A stretch of 64,000 nt of DNA, taken from contig NZ_CP011339.1 of the NCBI RefSeq assembly GCF_001264245.1, forward strand, positions 4,712,001-4,776,000. Direction: 5' to 3'. The notes below the pieces were generated by a model. The model was given only the letters and a program-made list of their open reading frames with translations. It was not told where the DNA came from and ran no database searches. The translations under genes and the position numbers were made by a program. How positions within the stretch are numbered: the first letter of the stretch is position 1; each line of letters opens with the position of its first letter. Source of the DNA: Microcystis panniformis FACHB-1757. Its GTDB lineage: Bacteria > Cyanobacteriota > Cyanobacteriia > Cyanobacteriales > Microcystaceae. Shown here piece by piece: positions 15,748 to 25,336 of the stretch.

Positions 15748-18223
15748 TCAAACTAATCAATCGGAGTTAGAACCGGGTACTATTTCCCATACAGCAGCTC
15801 GTTTGCTATTATGGGGACGAAGACCATCTAGAGGTTTAGCTAGGGTGGAATTTTATGATGAGTTTTCCCGTCAGCAAGTAGTTAGAGAATTAGAGAATAA
15901 ACTGCAAGAACAAGGCATTATTTTTTATAAAATTGTCTTACCAATATGGGAAAAACCCTCTTTTGTCTTGAACTTCTTGTTAACACAATTGGCAGAATTG
16001 GAGTCGGGAGTAGTATCAATTACTGGTTTTGAAACCGCTTTTTCTGATGTTTCCCTAGTAGATGCCTTGCAATTAATTAATTTCAATCGAGAAAATTTAG
16101 CTCGCTTTAATCTCCGACAAATTTGGTGGATGAATCATGATTTTACTAACAAAGTTATTCGGTATATGCCAGATTTAAATTCTTGGTTTTTCCTGCGATT
16201 ACTTTTAACAGAAAATTCAACCCAAGCTACCAAATATAATCAGCTATTTACCGATAAAAATACAGTTCATGATCCCTATAATTTACCAGGAACAGCAGTT
16301 AACTTTGTTGGTAGAGAACAGGAATTATCCCGGATTCATCAAGCTTTTCAGCAATCTTCCCTAATTGTTTTAAGTGGGATGGGAGGTTCGGGAAAAACTG
16401 AATTAGCTTTACAGTATGCTTGGCAACATAAAGGGGATTATCCTGCGGGTATTTGTTGGATAAATGTCCTTAACAGTGACCCCGGTTTAGCTATTTTATT
16501 TTTTGCCAGAGAATACCTGGGTTTAAACATCCCCAATCAGGGAACCTTAAGTGAACGAGTGCGTTACTGTTGGCAAAATTGGCCCGAGGGAAATGCTTTA
16601 ATTATTTTTGATGATGTGCGTGACTACGACCAAATTAAATCTTATCTACCACCGGGAAAAGAATCTCGTTTTCGGGTTTTGATTACCACTCGCTTTAGTT
16701 ACTTAGGGGTATCGCTATCAACGATAAACTTAGATGTTCTCACAGCAGCGCAAGCTTTAGATTTACTGCAAACCTACTTAGGAAAAGAACGTCTAACCGC
16801 GGAGTTAGAGGCAGCCAAGCAACTTTGTCAGTGTTTAGGATATTTGCCTCTAGGATTACAATTACTAGGCAGTTTTCTGAGACAAGAAACCACTGAAACT
16901 TTAGCAAATATCAAGGAAAAATTCCCGAAGAAAGGCTTAAAATATCTCAACTCTGATAAGGAGGAAGTCCGCAGTATTAAAACAATTCTGGAACTCAGTT
17001 GGCAACTGTTAGAAACAGAAGAACAAAAATTAGCTCTTTATCTCAGTTTATTTGCTTCGGCACCTTTTCCCAAGCACTTAATCATCAGTTTATTTTCTGA
17101 TGAAGCTAAAGACGAGATAGAAAAATGGTTAACCGATAGCTTGGTTAAGCTTAATTTGCTGAAATCTTTAGGCAATCAATGGTATCAACTGCATCCCCTC
17201 ATCCGTCTTTATCTACGGGAAAAATTAGAAGGTTCCGAGATAGCCAATACCGCAAAAAGTCGTTATTGTACGGTGATGACAGATACATCGAGAACAGTCC
17301 CCCAAACTCCTACTCTAGATATTATTCAAAATCTGACTCCCTTAATTCCCCATATTGAACAAGCTGTCAGGGAATATCCCCAATATATCGCTGATGAGGA
17401 TTTAGTTTCGTCCTATACGGGTTTAGCTTGGTACTATAACGGACAAGGATTGTATGCTATTGCTGAACCTTACTGTCAAGCTTGTTTAACCGCAACTCGA
17501 ACCCGCTTAGGAGAAAATCATCTCGATGTGGCAACTTCCCTCAACAATTTAGCACACTTGTACGAATCCCAAGGCAGGTACACAGAAGCAGAACCTCTCT
17601 ATCTAGAAGCATTAGATTTGTATAAACGACTCTTAGGAGACAATCATCCCGATGTGGCAACTTCCCTCAACAATTTAGCACTATTGTACTATTCCCAAGG
17701 TAGGTACAAAGAAGCGGAACCTCTCTATCTAGAAGCATTAGATTTGTATAAACAACTCTTAGGAGACAATCATCCCCATGTGGCAACTTCCCTCAACAAT
17801 TTAGCAGCATTGTACGATTCCCAAGGCAGGTACACAGAAGCAGAACCTCTCTATCTAGAAGCATTAGATTTGAGAAAACGACTCTTAGGAGACAATCATC
17901 CCGATGTAGCAACTTCCCTCAACAATTTAGCAGCATTGTACGATTCCCAAGGCAGGTACACAGAAGCAGAACCTCTCTATCTAGAAGCATTAGATTTGAG
18001 AAAACGACTCTTAGGAGACAATCATCCCTCTGTGGCACTTTCCCTCAACAATTTAGCAGCATTGTACTGTTACCAAGGCAGGTACACAGAAGCAGAACCT
18101 CTCTATCTAGAAGCGATTAAGATTGCTACCCAAGTATTAGGGAAAAATCATCCCCATACCCAAACAATTATGGAGAACTATAAAACTATGTTGTCGCAAC
18201 TCCGGCAGGCAGAATTAAGATGA
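15716..18223 (+). CDS. NB-ARC/TPR STAND receptor
   Basis: An ~835-residue STAND NTPase. Residues 1-180 form a P-loop-less domain (LLLWGRRPSRGLARVEF, NRENLARFNLRQIWWM) like the inactive STAND module often fused here. A complete NB-ARC follows: GMGGSGKTELALQ, ALIIFDDV, RVLITTR, GYLPLGLQLLG and LHPLIRLYLREKL as the MHD-like site. The C-terminus is a kinesin-light-chain-like TPR array with the register GDNHPDVATSLNNLA, whose repeats are 126 bases long and almost identical. It should sense a ligand through the TPRs and oligomerise. It overlaps the upstream ATPase; the start is uncertain (an open frame begins at 15686). Confidence 0.85.
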   Translation: MEVSPVVHQVNQTNQSELEPGTISHTAARLLLWGRRPSRGLARVEFYDEFSRQQVVRELENKLQEQGIIFYKIVLPIWEKPSFVLNFLLTQLAELESGVVSITGFETAFSDVSLVDALQLINFNRENLARFNLRQIWWMNHDFTNKVIRYMPDLNSWFFLRLLLTENSTQATKYNQLFTDKNTVHDPYNLPGTAVNFVGREQELSRIHQAFQQSSLIVLSGMGGSGKTELALQYAWQHKGDYPAGICWINVLNSDPGLAILFFAREYLGLNIPNQGTLSERVRYCWQNWPEGNALIIFDDVRDYDQIKSYLPPGKESRFRVLITTRFSYLGVSLSTINLDVLTAAQALDLLQTYLGKERLTAELEAAKQLCQCLGYLPLGLQLLGSFLRQETTETLANIKEKFPKKGLKYLNSDKEEVRSIKTILELSWQLLETEEQKLALYLSLFASAPFPKHLIISLFSDEAKDEIEKWLTDSLVKLNLLKSLGNQWYQLHPLIRLYLREKLEGSEIANTAKSRYCTVMTDTSRTVPQTPTLDIIQNLTPLIPHIEQAVREYPQYIADEDLVSSYTGLAWYYNGQGLYAIAEPYCQACLTATRTRLGENHLDVATSLNNLAHLYESQGRYTEAEPLYLEALDLYKRLLGDNHPDVATSLNNLALLYYSQGRYKEAEPLYLEALDLYKQLLGDNHPHVATSLNNLAALYDSQGRYTEAEPLYLEALDLRKRLLGDNHPDVATSLNNLAALYDSQGRYTEAEPLYLEALDLRKRLLGDNHPSVALSLNNLAALYCYQGRYTEAEPLYLEAIKIATQVLGKNHPHTQTIMENYKTMLSQLRQAELR
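17516..18160 (+). repeat. Five to six 126-bp TPR-coding tandem repeats
   Basis: The AATCAT of each NHP motif occurs at 17516, 17642, 17768, 17894, 18020 and 18146, an exact 126-base (42-codon) period. Units differ mainly at a few codons (LYKRL, LYKQL, LRKRL, and the residue after NHP). This indicates recent in-frame expansion or gene conversion. Confidence 0.9.
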
Positions 18224-18326
18224 GTTAGAGTTTAAATGCTTGGGAAAATAGGGCTTGTAGGCGCAGGGATTTTCCATTATGAATATAATATCATGTCAAG
18301 GGGCTTTTGTCAAGAGAAAATTTTGA
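18197..18326 (+). repeat. ~128-bp direct repeat, source copy
   Basis: Spans the last codons of the NB-ARC-TPR gene (CAACTCCGGCAGGCAGAAT) and its 3' flank to CAAGAGAAAATTTT. A near-identical copy lies at 18731-18857, where it replaces the end of a toxin gene. Confidence 0.85.
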
Positions 18327-18477
18327 CAACATCCAGAAAAACCTAGCCGATTGTAGGGGTAATTCATGAATTACCCCTACACCTATTACCTAGTCCAGTA
18401 ACCCACCACCTAATCATCGACTATGATGGAATTAATCACTGATAACTGATTACTGATTACTGATTACTGATAAAGCT

Positions 18478-18687
18478 ATGACACTCAAAGAACAACTAAT
18501 TAAAGAAATCGAGCAGACACCTGACACCCTTTTGACTGAATTACTTGACTTTTTGCTCTTTATCAAAGAACGACATACTGCAATAGAAATTACAGAAGAA
18601 GAGCAAGCTAACATAATCGCTTCTGAATCAGCTTATCAAGCAGGAGACTATCTAACCCTCGAAGAATATGAGGCAACTCAAGCGTGA
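18478..18687 (+). CDS. DUF2281-like antitoxin
   Basis: A 69-residue protein (TLKEQLIKEIEQTPDTLLTELLDFLLFI then an acidic tail ending LTLEEYEATQA), typical of small cyanobacterial antitoxins paired with RelE-type toxins. The stop overlaps a GTG start (GTGA, 18684-18687) of the next frame, the usual coupling of these pairs. The toxin is truncated, so the antitoxin is probably orphaned. A CTGATTA heptamer array lies immediately upstream. Confidence 0.7.
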   Translation: MTLKEQLIKEIEQTPDTLLTELLDFLLFIKERHTAIEITEEEQANIIASESAYQAGDYLTLEEYEATQA

Positions 18688-18785
18688 ACTACAGAGTTAT
18701 TATTCCGAAACCCATTCAAAAACAACTAAACAACTCCGGCAAGCAGAATCAGGATGAGTTAGAGTTTAAATGCTTAGGAAAATAG
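18684..18785 (+). pseudogene. RelE-like toxin truncated by a duplicated segment
   Basis: Fifteen codons (MNYRVIIPKPIQKQL, the usual RelE/ParE opening) run straight into the 128-bp direct repeat copied from the end of the NB-ARC-TPR gene, then stop at TAG. The catalytic part of the toxin is absent. Confidence 0.7.
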
Positions 18786-18857
18786 GGCTTGTAGGCGCAC
18801 GGATTTTCCATTATGAATATAGTATCATGTCAAGGGGCTTTTGTCAAGAGAAAATTT
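18731..18857 (+). repeat. ~128-bp direct repeat, second copy
   Basis: CAACTCCGGCAAGCAGAAT to CAAGAGAAAATTTT, matching 18197-18326 with only a few substitutions. Confidence 0.85.
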
Positions 18858-18875
18858 TTCTGATCCGGAAGGAAT

Positions 18876-19841
18876 TCAACCTAGATAGAAACTGAGGATC
18901 AGAGCCACTAAAAAAGTCATTAACAGGCATAAAATTCCGAAATAAAGGACGATTTTAGGACGGAAAGCTGATAGGAGGAGGATAAAAGCTTTAATATCAA
19001 TGAGGGAAGCAACCAGTAAAAAAGCTAGAGTGGAACCCACGGACAGATTAGTAATTAAAGAACCGGGGACAAAAGAGCTAAGACTAGCATTAACAGCGAG
19101 AGTGAAACCAAAGAACAACTGCACGAGAATTTGAGTAGCGGGAGTATTCCCCCAGGCAATTAATTGACTCTGAGGTAATAATAGCTGAAAGACACTAGCG
19201 ATCGCACAGCCAATAATTAATAATCCCCCTAATTCCAGTGCTTCATCGATAAAGTTATCGAGAAATAACTGCACAGAAATTGGCCAAGCTTGCCTATCTC
19301 TAGTTTTATACTCATAAACAAGACTGCCGACTCTTTGTAGGGGTTGACTGGCTGCTTCCTCTGGTAAAAAACTCCCGGAAAGAACTAAACTCGATTCTAG
19401 GGGAATTTCGCTATCGGTGCGGGGGTTTTCCCGATAGAAACTAAAGAGAGTGCCGATAACAATTGCCATTAACCAGACCGAAAGCGATCGATAGAAGAAA
19501 ACACTAGAATAGCTGAAAGTCTGCCAAGTTAGCCAAAGAGTGACGATATTTAGGGTAGGTGCAGCGGTGAGAAAGCTAAACACCACCCCCGGGGGTACTC
19601 CCTCTAATAAGAATCTTCTAGCGACGGGAATCGTGCCGTATTGTCCGACGGGTAGAATTAATCCGATGGCACTGCCAACGATCGCTCCTAAGACTCGATT
19701 ACGGGGAAATATCGCCGCTAATCGCTGTTTATTGACGAAAACCAGCAAAAAACTGGAAACGGCTGTCCCCAAAAGTAAAAAGGGAAGCGAGGTCAAGACT
19801 AAACTAAGAAAAAAAGTAACAGCGATAGAAATTTGATTCAT
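18876..19841 (-). CDS. YraQ/DUF318 (UPF0718) family permease
   Basis: A 321-residue integral membrane protein with about eight hydrophobic helices in two halves, the layout of DUF318 permeases (SLPFLLLGTAVSSFLLVF in the first half, FGFTLAVNASLSSFVPGSL in the second). The transported substrate is unknown for the family; links to arsenic or other metalloid export have been proposed for relatives. The hydrophilic central loop (~residues 140-195) is longer than in short versions. No operon partner is adjacent. Confidence 0.8.
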   Translation of the reverse strand: MNQISIAVTFFLSLVLTSLPFLLLGTAVSSFLLVFVNKQRLAAIFPRNRVLGAIVGSAIGLILPVGQYGTIPVARRFLLEGVPPGVVFSFLTAAPTLNIVTLWLTWQTFSYSSVFFYRSLSVWLMAIVIGTLFSFYRENPRTDSEIPLESSLVLSGSFLPEEAASQPLQRVGSLVYEYKTRDRQAWPISVQLFLDNFIDEALELGGLLIIGCAIASVFQLLLPQSQLIAWGNTPATQILVQLFFGFTLAVNASLSSFVPGSLITNLSVGSTLAFLLVASLIDIKAFILLLSAFRPKIVLYFGILCLLMTFLVALILSFYLG

Positions 19842-19923
19842 GAATAGGGTTCAAGATCGGCAGCTATCCTACAAAATAGCAGATAAGGTAAAAAGTAAAA
19901 AGAGCGGTTTTAGATGCAACAAT

Positions 19924-20098
19924 AGGTAGCTGGTTATAATTAAATTAAACATGGATTTTAGGTTCGATCCCCCTAGCCCCCCTTGATAAGGGGGGAAGCC
20001 AAAGGCGGGGGATCCCCCTTGATAAGGGGGGTGCCGATCCCCCCTTAGTCCCCCTTAATAAGGGGGGCATCTGATAATTTTTAATGCCTACCTACTTA
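19924..20098. repeat. MITE family B, copy 5
   Basis: GGTAGCTGGTTATAATTAAATT to TTTTTAATGCCTACCTACTT with a partly duplicated, degenerate GGGGGG core of three TTGATAAGGGGG-type hairpins. It fills most of the gap between the permease and pabB. Confidence 0.8.
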
Positions 20099-20121
20099 GG
20101 TTAGTTTGTTGAAATCAAAAA

Positions 20122-21459
20122 TTAAAAAGAACGTAAAGCGATTAATTGTGCCTCAGCTTTATGAAGGGATTCTAACCATTCTTTTTCGGGATCGCTATCG
20201 GCAACTATTCCCGCTCCCACCTGTCCCCAAACGGTGTTAAAATTCCCTTGAGTGGTCATTAATAGGGTACGGATGAGAATATTCAAATCTAAATGACCCC
20301 GTAGGTCAATATAGCCACAGGAACCATAGAATAAATTGCGTCGCATCGGTTCCAATTCTTCGATAATTTCTAGACAGCGAACTTTCGGACAACCGGTAAT
20401 TGTTCCCCCGGGGAAAAGAGCTTTAATTAAATCAATAGCATGATACTTTTTACCTAATTTTCCTTGAACATTACTGACCAAGTGCATAACATGGCTATAA
20501 CGCTCGATCGTCAGTAATTCATCCACATCAACCGATCCCCATTCACAAACTCTACCCAGATCATTGCGTTCTAGATCCACTAGCATAATATGCTCGGCCC
20601 GCTCTTTTTTATTAGTTAATAGTTCCTCGGCTAATTGTCGATCGAGTGCCTCGGTTTTACCCCGGGGACGGGTTCCAGCGATCGGTCTAGTGCTGGCTAT
20701 TCCCCTTTCTAATTTTACCAATCTTTCGGGAGAACAACTAATCATTTCTCCCCAAGGGGTGCGCCAATAACTAGCGAAAGGAGAAGGGTTTATCTGTTGT
20801 AAACTGCGATAAATTTGCCATCCTTTTGCCCTAGTTGTGCTTTGAAATCTTAGGGATAAATTTGCTTGAAAAATATCGCCTTTTCTGATATAATCTAAGG
20901 CTTTTTTAACAGCTTTTTCGTAGTCGAGTTGAGAGGTATAAAAGATTAAGGGAGAGGGATGGGGATCGATCAACTCAAAATCGGGGTTAGTGGTTAAAGA
21001 TTGTTCGTATTTATCTAAATCTTCGGGTTTAGTGGCAGCTAACCAGAGAATTTGTGCTTGGTGATCGAGAATGGCAAAACTATCCGGTTCATACCAATAA
21101 GCGACGGGAAAAGGGAGAGTATCAGCTTTCCTGTCCGGTAATTTTTCTATCTCCCAAGCTAAATCGTAGCCTAACCACCCCAACCAACCGCCATGGAAGG
21201 GAAGATGATCGGGAAGAACATCCGATCGGGTTTGGGGGAGTAAACTGCTTAAAAAGGGCAAAATTTCCCCTAGTGCGGGGGTCCAAAGCTGACGCGGGGA
21301 ACCAGCACAAAGAGAGTAACGGGAAAGGGAATTACCCGGATAGGGACTTTCTAGTAAAGTAGCGATCGCATCTTGGCAGAATAAGCAGGCAAAAACCTCG
21401 GAACCAGTGCGCTGATGCAGAGGAAGCGATCGCCAATGCCATGCTAAAGGTTTTTGCAT
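20122..21459 (-). CDS. pabB: Aminodeoxychorismate synthase component I
   Basis: Converts chorismate with ammonia (from a glutaminase partner) to 4-amino-4-deoxychorismate on the folate pathway. The 445 residues show the chorismate-binding core: ISCSPERLVKLE, TRPIAGTRPRG, EHIMLVDLERNDLGRVCE, HLVSNVQGKL and ALFPGGTITGCPKVRCLEII. The PGGTITGCPK form, rather than PAGTVSGAPK, favours PabB over anthranilate synthase TrpE. No glutaminase (pabA) or lyase (pabC) gene is adjacent. Confidence 0.88.
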   Translation of the reverse strand: MQKPLAWHWRSLPLHQRTGSEVFACLFCQDAIATLLESPYPGNSLSRYSLCAGSPRQLWTPALGEILPFLSSLLPQTRSDVLPDHLPFHGGWLGWLGYDLAWEIEKLPDRKADTLPFPVAYWYEPDSFAILDHQAQILWLAATKPEDLDKYEQSLTTNPDFELIDPHPSPLIFYTSQLDYEKAVKKALDYIRKGDIFQANLSLRFQSTTRAKGWQIYRSLQQINPSPFASYWRTPWGEMISCSPERLVKLERGIASTRPIAGTRPRGKTEALDRQLAEELLTNKKERAEHIMLVDLERNDLGRVCEWGSVDVDELLTIERYSHVMHLVSNVQGKLGKKYHAIDLIKALFPGGTITGCPKVRCLEIIEELEPMRRNLFYGSCGYIDLRGHLDLNILIRTLLMTTQGNFNTVWGQVGAGIVADSDPEKEWLESLHKAEAQLIALRSF

Positions 21460-21588
21460 CTAAAATTGCGGGCCAAAATAGCTGGGAAATTGGGTATAAC
21501 TAGGGTTTTGGTGTTAGTTGTGGGGGAGTTGATCTTTCCTATCTGCTAACACCTATTATCTTAGTCCTAAATGTTTGCTGCCTCCTAA

Positions 21589-21966
21589 TTATCCCCGATA
21601 ATCGAGGTCAATTTCTTTAGAACCACCGCGCTGTAATTGGCCTAATAATTCCCCTAACTGACTCCAAACCAAACCACCAATAAAGATAGTCATCGGGAGA
21701 GAGATAGCGTAGGCAACCCAACCATTGAGAATAAATATATCTAATCCCGAGGCCAGGAAAAGACAGATTCCTACACAAATACCAATAAAAGGAATTTGTA
21801 AGGCACTGGATTTTAAAAGATTTTGATCGTCTGAACCCTTATTTTTATACCAATTGTTAACCACTTGCTTGAGACTAGCTTCAAAAGCGGCCCCGCAGGT
21901 AATACCGATAAATAAACCGGCAAAAACTAGAAAATAGGGCGGTTGGGGCAGAAAATAATAATCCAT
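21589..21966 (-). CDS. Conserved cyanobacterial membrane protein
   Basis: A 125-residue protein with three or four hydrophobic segments (FLVFAGLFIGITCGAAF, IPFIGICVGICLFLASGL, AISLPMTIFIGGLVW) and a charged C-terminus ending DLDYRG. I recognise no domain with known function. It is separated from the ABC1 kinase gene by only 36 bases on the same strand, so the two may be co-transcribed. Confidence 0.65.
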   Translation of the reverse strand: MDYYFLPQPPYFLVFAGLFIGITCGAAFEASLKQVVNNWYKNKGSDDQNLLKSSALQIPFIGICVGICLFLASGLDIFILNGWVAYAISLPMTIFIGGLVWSQLGELLGQLQRGGSKEIDLDYRG

Positions 21967-22002
21967 AGAAAAAGTGATTAAGCGATGATGACCTTAAACA
22001 CT

Positions 22003-23721
22003 TTAACGCGAACTGGTTTCTCGCGGAAGGACAGCGGCCACACCTTGGCTGGATAATTCCCGAAAAGCGCTCATGGCCACATCCAAGAGTCGCCGCGGTT
22101 GCAATTCTCCTTGAATTAAACCCCAGAGACGTTGCACTTCGGCAGTGTGGAGACGGTCATCTTCCGTTAAAGCTAATAGCAATTGACGACGCAGATAACG
22201 ACCTTCTTCCGAGAGAAGAAAAGTGATGCCTAATTGCGCTGTGGGCAGTAAATCGAAGTTACTTTCCGAGCGAGCCATTGTAATCATGTTTTCTAGGCGT
22301 TGCCATTGGAATTTACCGTTTTTGAACAGTACATCCAGTAAACGCCGCCGCAGTTGGGGCGATTCCCCGGTCAGGAGACGTTTAGCGACGTAGGGATAGG
22401 CTACTTGGACGATTTTGAAGTTAGGATCGAGGGTAAGGGCCACCCCTTCTTGGGTGACGAGGGAACGAATAATCAGGGCGAATTTGGCGGGAATCCGGAA
22501 GGGATATTGGTACATCAATTCGGAGAAATCATCGGTAATAGTGCGGAAATTGAAGTCACCGACCCTTTGACCGATGGCATTGCCTAAAACCCGTTCTAGA
22601 GCCGGAATAATTGGTTTTATATCGGTTTCTGGGGTTAAAAATCCCAGTTTGACAAAGTTGGCGGCCAGGTTTTCGTAGTCTTTGTTAATTAAATCGACGA
22701 CGCAACTAGCGAGGGTTTCTTTAGTTTCCTCCTCTAACTGGTCCATCATGCCAAAATCGATATAGGCCATGCGACCATCAAAAGTGGCGAAAAGATTACC
22801 CGGATGGGGATCAGCGTGGAAAAAGCCGTGTTCGAGGAGTTGCTGTAATCCAGAGGTTACGCCGATTTTAACGATACTATTGGGGTCTAATCCTAAAGCT
22901 TTGATATTCTCGGTATCGGTGAGTTTATAGCCATCAATCCATTCCAGGGTGAGGACGCGGCGACCACTATAACGCCAGTAGATACTGGGAACTTTAACTT
23001 CGGGGTTATTTTGGAAGTTGGTGGCGAATTTTTCAGCGTTGCGACCTTCGTTTTGATAGTCGATTTCCTCAAAGAGTTTGGTGCCGAATTCATCGACAAT
23101 CAGGGTGAGGTCGTGGCCGAGATTGAGGGGTAATAAAGGACCGAATTTTTGGGCAGCCCAGCGCATTAGGTATAAATCGAGGCTTAAAAGCGCCCGCAGC
23201 CCCGGTCTTTGCACTTTAACGGCTACTTCTTCGCCGGTGGGTAGAATAGCTTTGTAAACCTGTCCTAAACTAGCGGCAGCCACAGGGGTGGGGGATATTT
23301 CCCGATAGGCTTTTTCTACAGGCATTCCCAATTCTGTCTCGATAAGGGCAAAAGCGATGTCGTTATCGAAGGGGGGAAGTTGGTCTTGTAGTTTAACTAA
23401 TTCGTCTAAAAAGTCTTTGCGAACGAGGTCGGGGCGGGTAGAGAGAGCTTGACCGACTTTGATGAAGGTGGGACCCAAACAGGTGAGAATTTGCCTAAGT
23501 TCGCTGGCACGCTGGTATTTATTGGCTTCTTCTTGCTTTGTCCATTTGTCCCAGAGGAGACTGAGGAGAAATAATCCTAAAGACCAAGTAATCACGAAAG
23601 CGCGACCGAACAATTGCCAAGGTTTGTAACGGTATTGTTGAGCGATCGCTTCTGCACTGTAAGGAGTGAACTGTGTTTCTTCTCGTTTCCGGTCAGTTTG
23701 ACTGTCTTGATGCCGACTCAC
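22003..23721 (-). CDS. ABC1/UbiB (AarF) family atypical kinase
   Basis: A 572-residue ABC1-kinase family protein. The KxGQ signature (TFIKVGQALSTRPDL) sits near residue 95, followed by AAASLGQVYKA, VAVKVQRPG with the ATP-anchoring Lys, HADPHPGNLF as catalytic loop and YIDFGMMD as the metal-binding DFG. Relatives act in quinone/prenyl-lipid metabolism or its regulation in membranes and plastids; the exact role here is unknown. The C-terminus has a hydrophobic stretch common in the family. It starts about 150 bases from the edge of the insertion-rich region. Confidence 0.9.
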   Translation of the reverse strand: MSRHQDSQTDRKREETQFTPYSAEAIAQQYRYKPWQLFGRAFVITWSLGLFLLSLLWDKWTKQEEANKYQRASELRQILTCLGPTFIKVGQALSTRPDLVRKDFLDELVKLQDQLPPFDNDIAFALIETELGMPVEKAYREISPTPVAAASLGQVYKAILPTGEEVAVKVQRPGLRALLSLDLYLMRWAAQKFGPLLPLNLGHDLTLIVDEFGTKLFEEIDYQNEGRNAEKFATNFQNNPEVKVPSIYWRYSGRRVLTLEWIDGYKLTDTENIKALGLDPNSIVKIGVTSGLQQLLEHGFFHADPHPGNLFATFDGRMAYIDFGMMDQLEEETKETLASCVVDLINKDYENLAANFVKLGFLTPETDIKPIIPALERVLGNAIGQRVGDFNFRTITDDFSELMYQYPFRIPAKFALIIRSLVTQEGVALTLDPNFKIVQVAYPYVAKRLLTGESPQLRRRLLDVLFKNGKFQWQRLENMITMARSESNFDLLPTAQLGITFLLSEEGRYLRRQLLLALTEDDRLHTAEVQRLWGLIQGELQPRRLLDVAMSAFRELSSQGVAAVLPRETSSR

Positions 23722-23993
23722 TAGCTAATCTCTATATATCTTACGCCACTTTATATTGTAGCTAAGTTCTTGACATCAGTATACAAAACTACACATTATT
23801 TAATAATTGTTATAATTTCCTGAGAAATCATAAGTATTTATTGCTGGACTGCCGGGGAAATTCTCGGCTAGTGGATGTCCTCAAGTACCTGATGGATATT
23901 TTCAACAAGCTGTTCTATAAAGTTAACGGCATCATTAACCATATTTTCATCGATATTCCAGCGACTGCCGATTCCATAACTCGGGTCTATACT

Positions 23994-25232
23994 TTAGACG
24001 TTCATAATCTGAGATTTATTAAACTTCTGAAATCGTAGAATCAGCAAGGAATCCAGTTCTTTTTTATGGGTTCTTCGTTACTTGGTATGGTTCGATAGGG
24101 GGGCATAAATCGACTAAATCCTTATCTGGCAAGAGACTTAATTGATTAGTTCGCTCTAGAGCAAAAACAATTGACAAAAATCGCTAAATGCCTTTCTATA
24201 TAAGGGTTCCATCCCTTATAACCCCCGTCCATTGCATAACACAAACCGAAGAGCCTTTTTATGTTTCAAATGGGCATCATTCAAACATTCATAAATGGCT
24301 GAAGAAAAGTCAGAACAGTTTTCATAATATTTACCATATAAACATTTCTTTTTGAACAATTTCCACAGCCTTTCAATTAAATTTAGATTAGGTGAATAAG
24401 ACGGCAGATAGAGCAGTTATATTGACAAAGAAAGAGCTAATTCTTCAACAATTTTACATTTTTGATAGCGGGCATTATCTAAGACTAGAGTGATGGGAAT
24501 CATTAGTTCTAAAGCAGCTATTTTTTCAAGGAGTTCACAGACTTGAGTTGCCGTAATATAAGTGTCATATGTTACCAGAATAACTTCATGAGTTATTGCA
24601 TTTAATGCTCCTAAAACATTGAAGCGTTTACGCCCGCTCGGTGACTTAACAAAAAGTCTCTCAAAACACCAAACAAAACCGAGAAATGCTCCCATGACGA
24701 AGTGAGCGGCATCAACAAAAAAAACAGCCCTTTTTCCTTCTTTAGCCTCATTTAGTCTGGGTTCTAGCTTTTTTTCTTTGTATTCTTCTTGTTCATCTGG
24801 GTCAGCTTTAGAAGGAAGAGAACCTATTTTTAAACATTTCATTCCCAAGGATTTTAAGAATTTTCTTACTTGGGTAGGACTTCGTTTTATTCCCGTCAAT
24901 TCTTCTATCCTATATACAGCTTCATTTATTGTGGCTGGTGGATTTTTCTCGAAGTATTTTTTGAGGGTTTCTTTTTGAGACTCTAATTCACTTTTAGGGC
25001 GATAGAAGTTGATTTCTTTTCATTTTTCTATTCCGCCCTCTTGCTCATCTCGAAGATAGGTTAATAAGGTATTTGGCGAGATTCCTGCTAACTGACAAAT
25101 TTTTTGGTGCGGTATCTTTTGGCTTTTTAACCAGAGAACTTCCATCTTCAGTTGAACCCGGGGATGGGGATGATGAAATCTTTCATAATACAGTGAGTTC
25201 TTTTCTTCTTCCGTGAATTCTAGGTTAATCAT
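23994..25232 (-). pseudogene. IS630 transposase with two in-frame stops and a nested MITE
   Basis: The N-terminal helix-turn-helix (HHPHPRVQLKMEVLWLKS, ISPNTLLTYL) ends at an in-frame TGA (25020-25022). The frame continues (KEINFYRPKSELESQKETL) through the DDE catalytic residues FFVDAAHFV and LVLDNARYQ to an in-frame TAA near 24418. It then gives SPNLNLIERLW with the last acidic residue. A MITE with an 8-bp duplication interrupts DAHLKHKK, and the gene resumes ELDSLL to its stop at 23994. Each lesion alone would inactivate it unless the stops are read through. Confidence 0.85.
24069..24255. repeat. 187-bp ISL3-like MITE, copy 1 (family E)
   Basis: Ends GGTTCTTCGTTACTTGGTAT and AACACAAACCGAAGAGCC are ISL3-type inverted repeats. 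An exact 8-bp target duplication TTTTTATG flanks it. It is inserted in the 3' part of the IS630 transposase. Copy 2 is at 27340-27526. Confidence 0.88.
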
Positions 25233-25336
25233 GTTTTTAATGAGTGCTTTGCTTCTAGTTATGACTCTTAAACTATATTATTGTCCTTGAGTAAAAAATG
25301 CAAGTTGTAGCCGTGCAAAGTATATATCAGCTTCAT

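Larger units (their letters stand above)
23985..25327 (-). mobile_element. IS630-family insertion sequence (decayed)
   Basis: The outer ends TACTTTAGACG and CGTGCAAAGTA are near inverted repeats flanked by TA, as expected for IS630/Tc1. The element encodes one transposase with two in-frame stops, and it carries a nested 187-bp MITE at 24069-24255. Confidence 0.75.

Noticed and set aside
23841..24038. 65-residue plus-strand frame
   Set aside because: It is antisense to the end of the interrupted HEPN gene and the end of the IS630 transposase, both of which are coherent on the minus strand.
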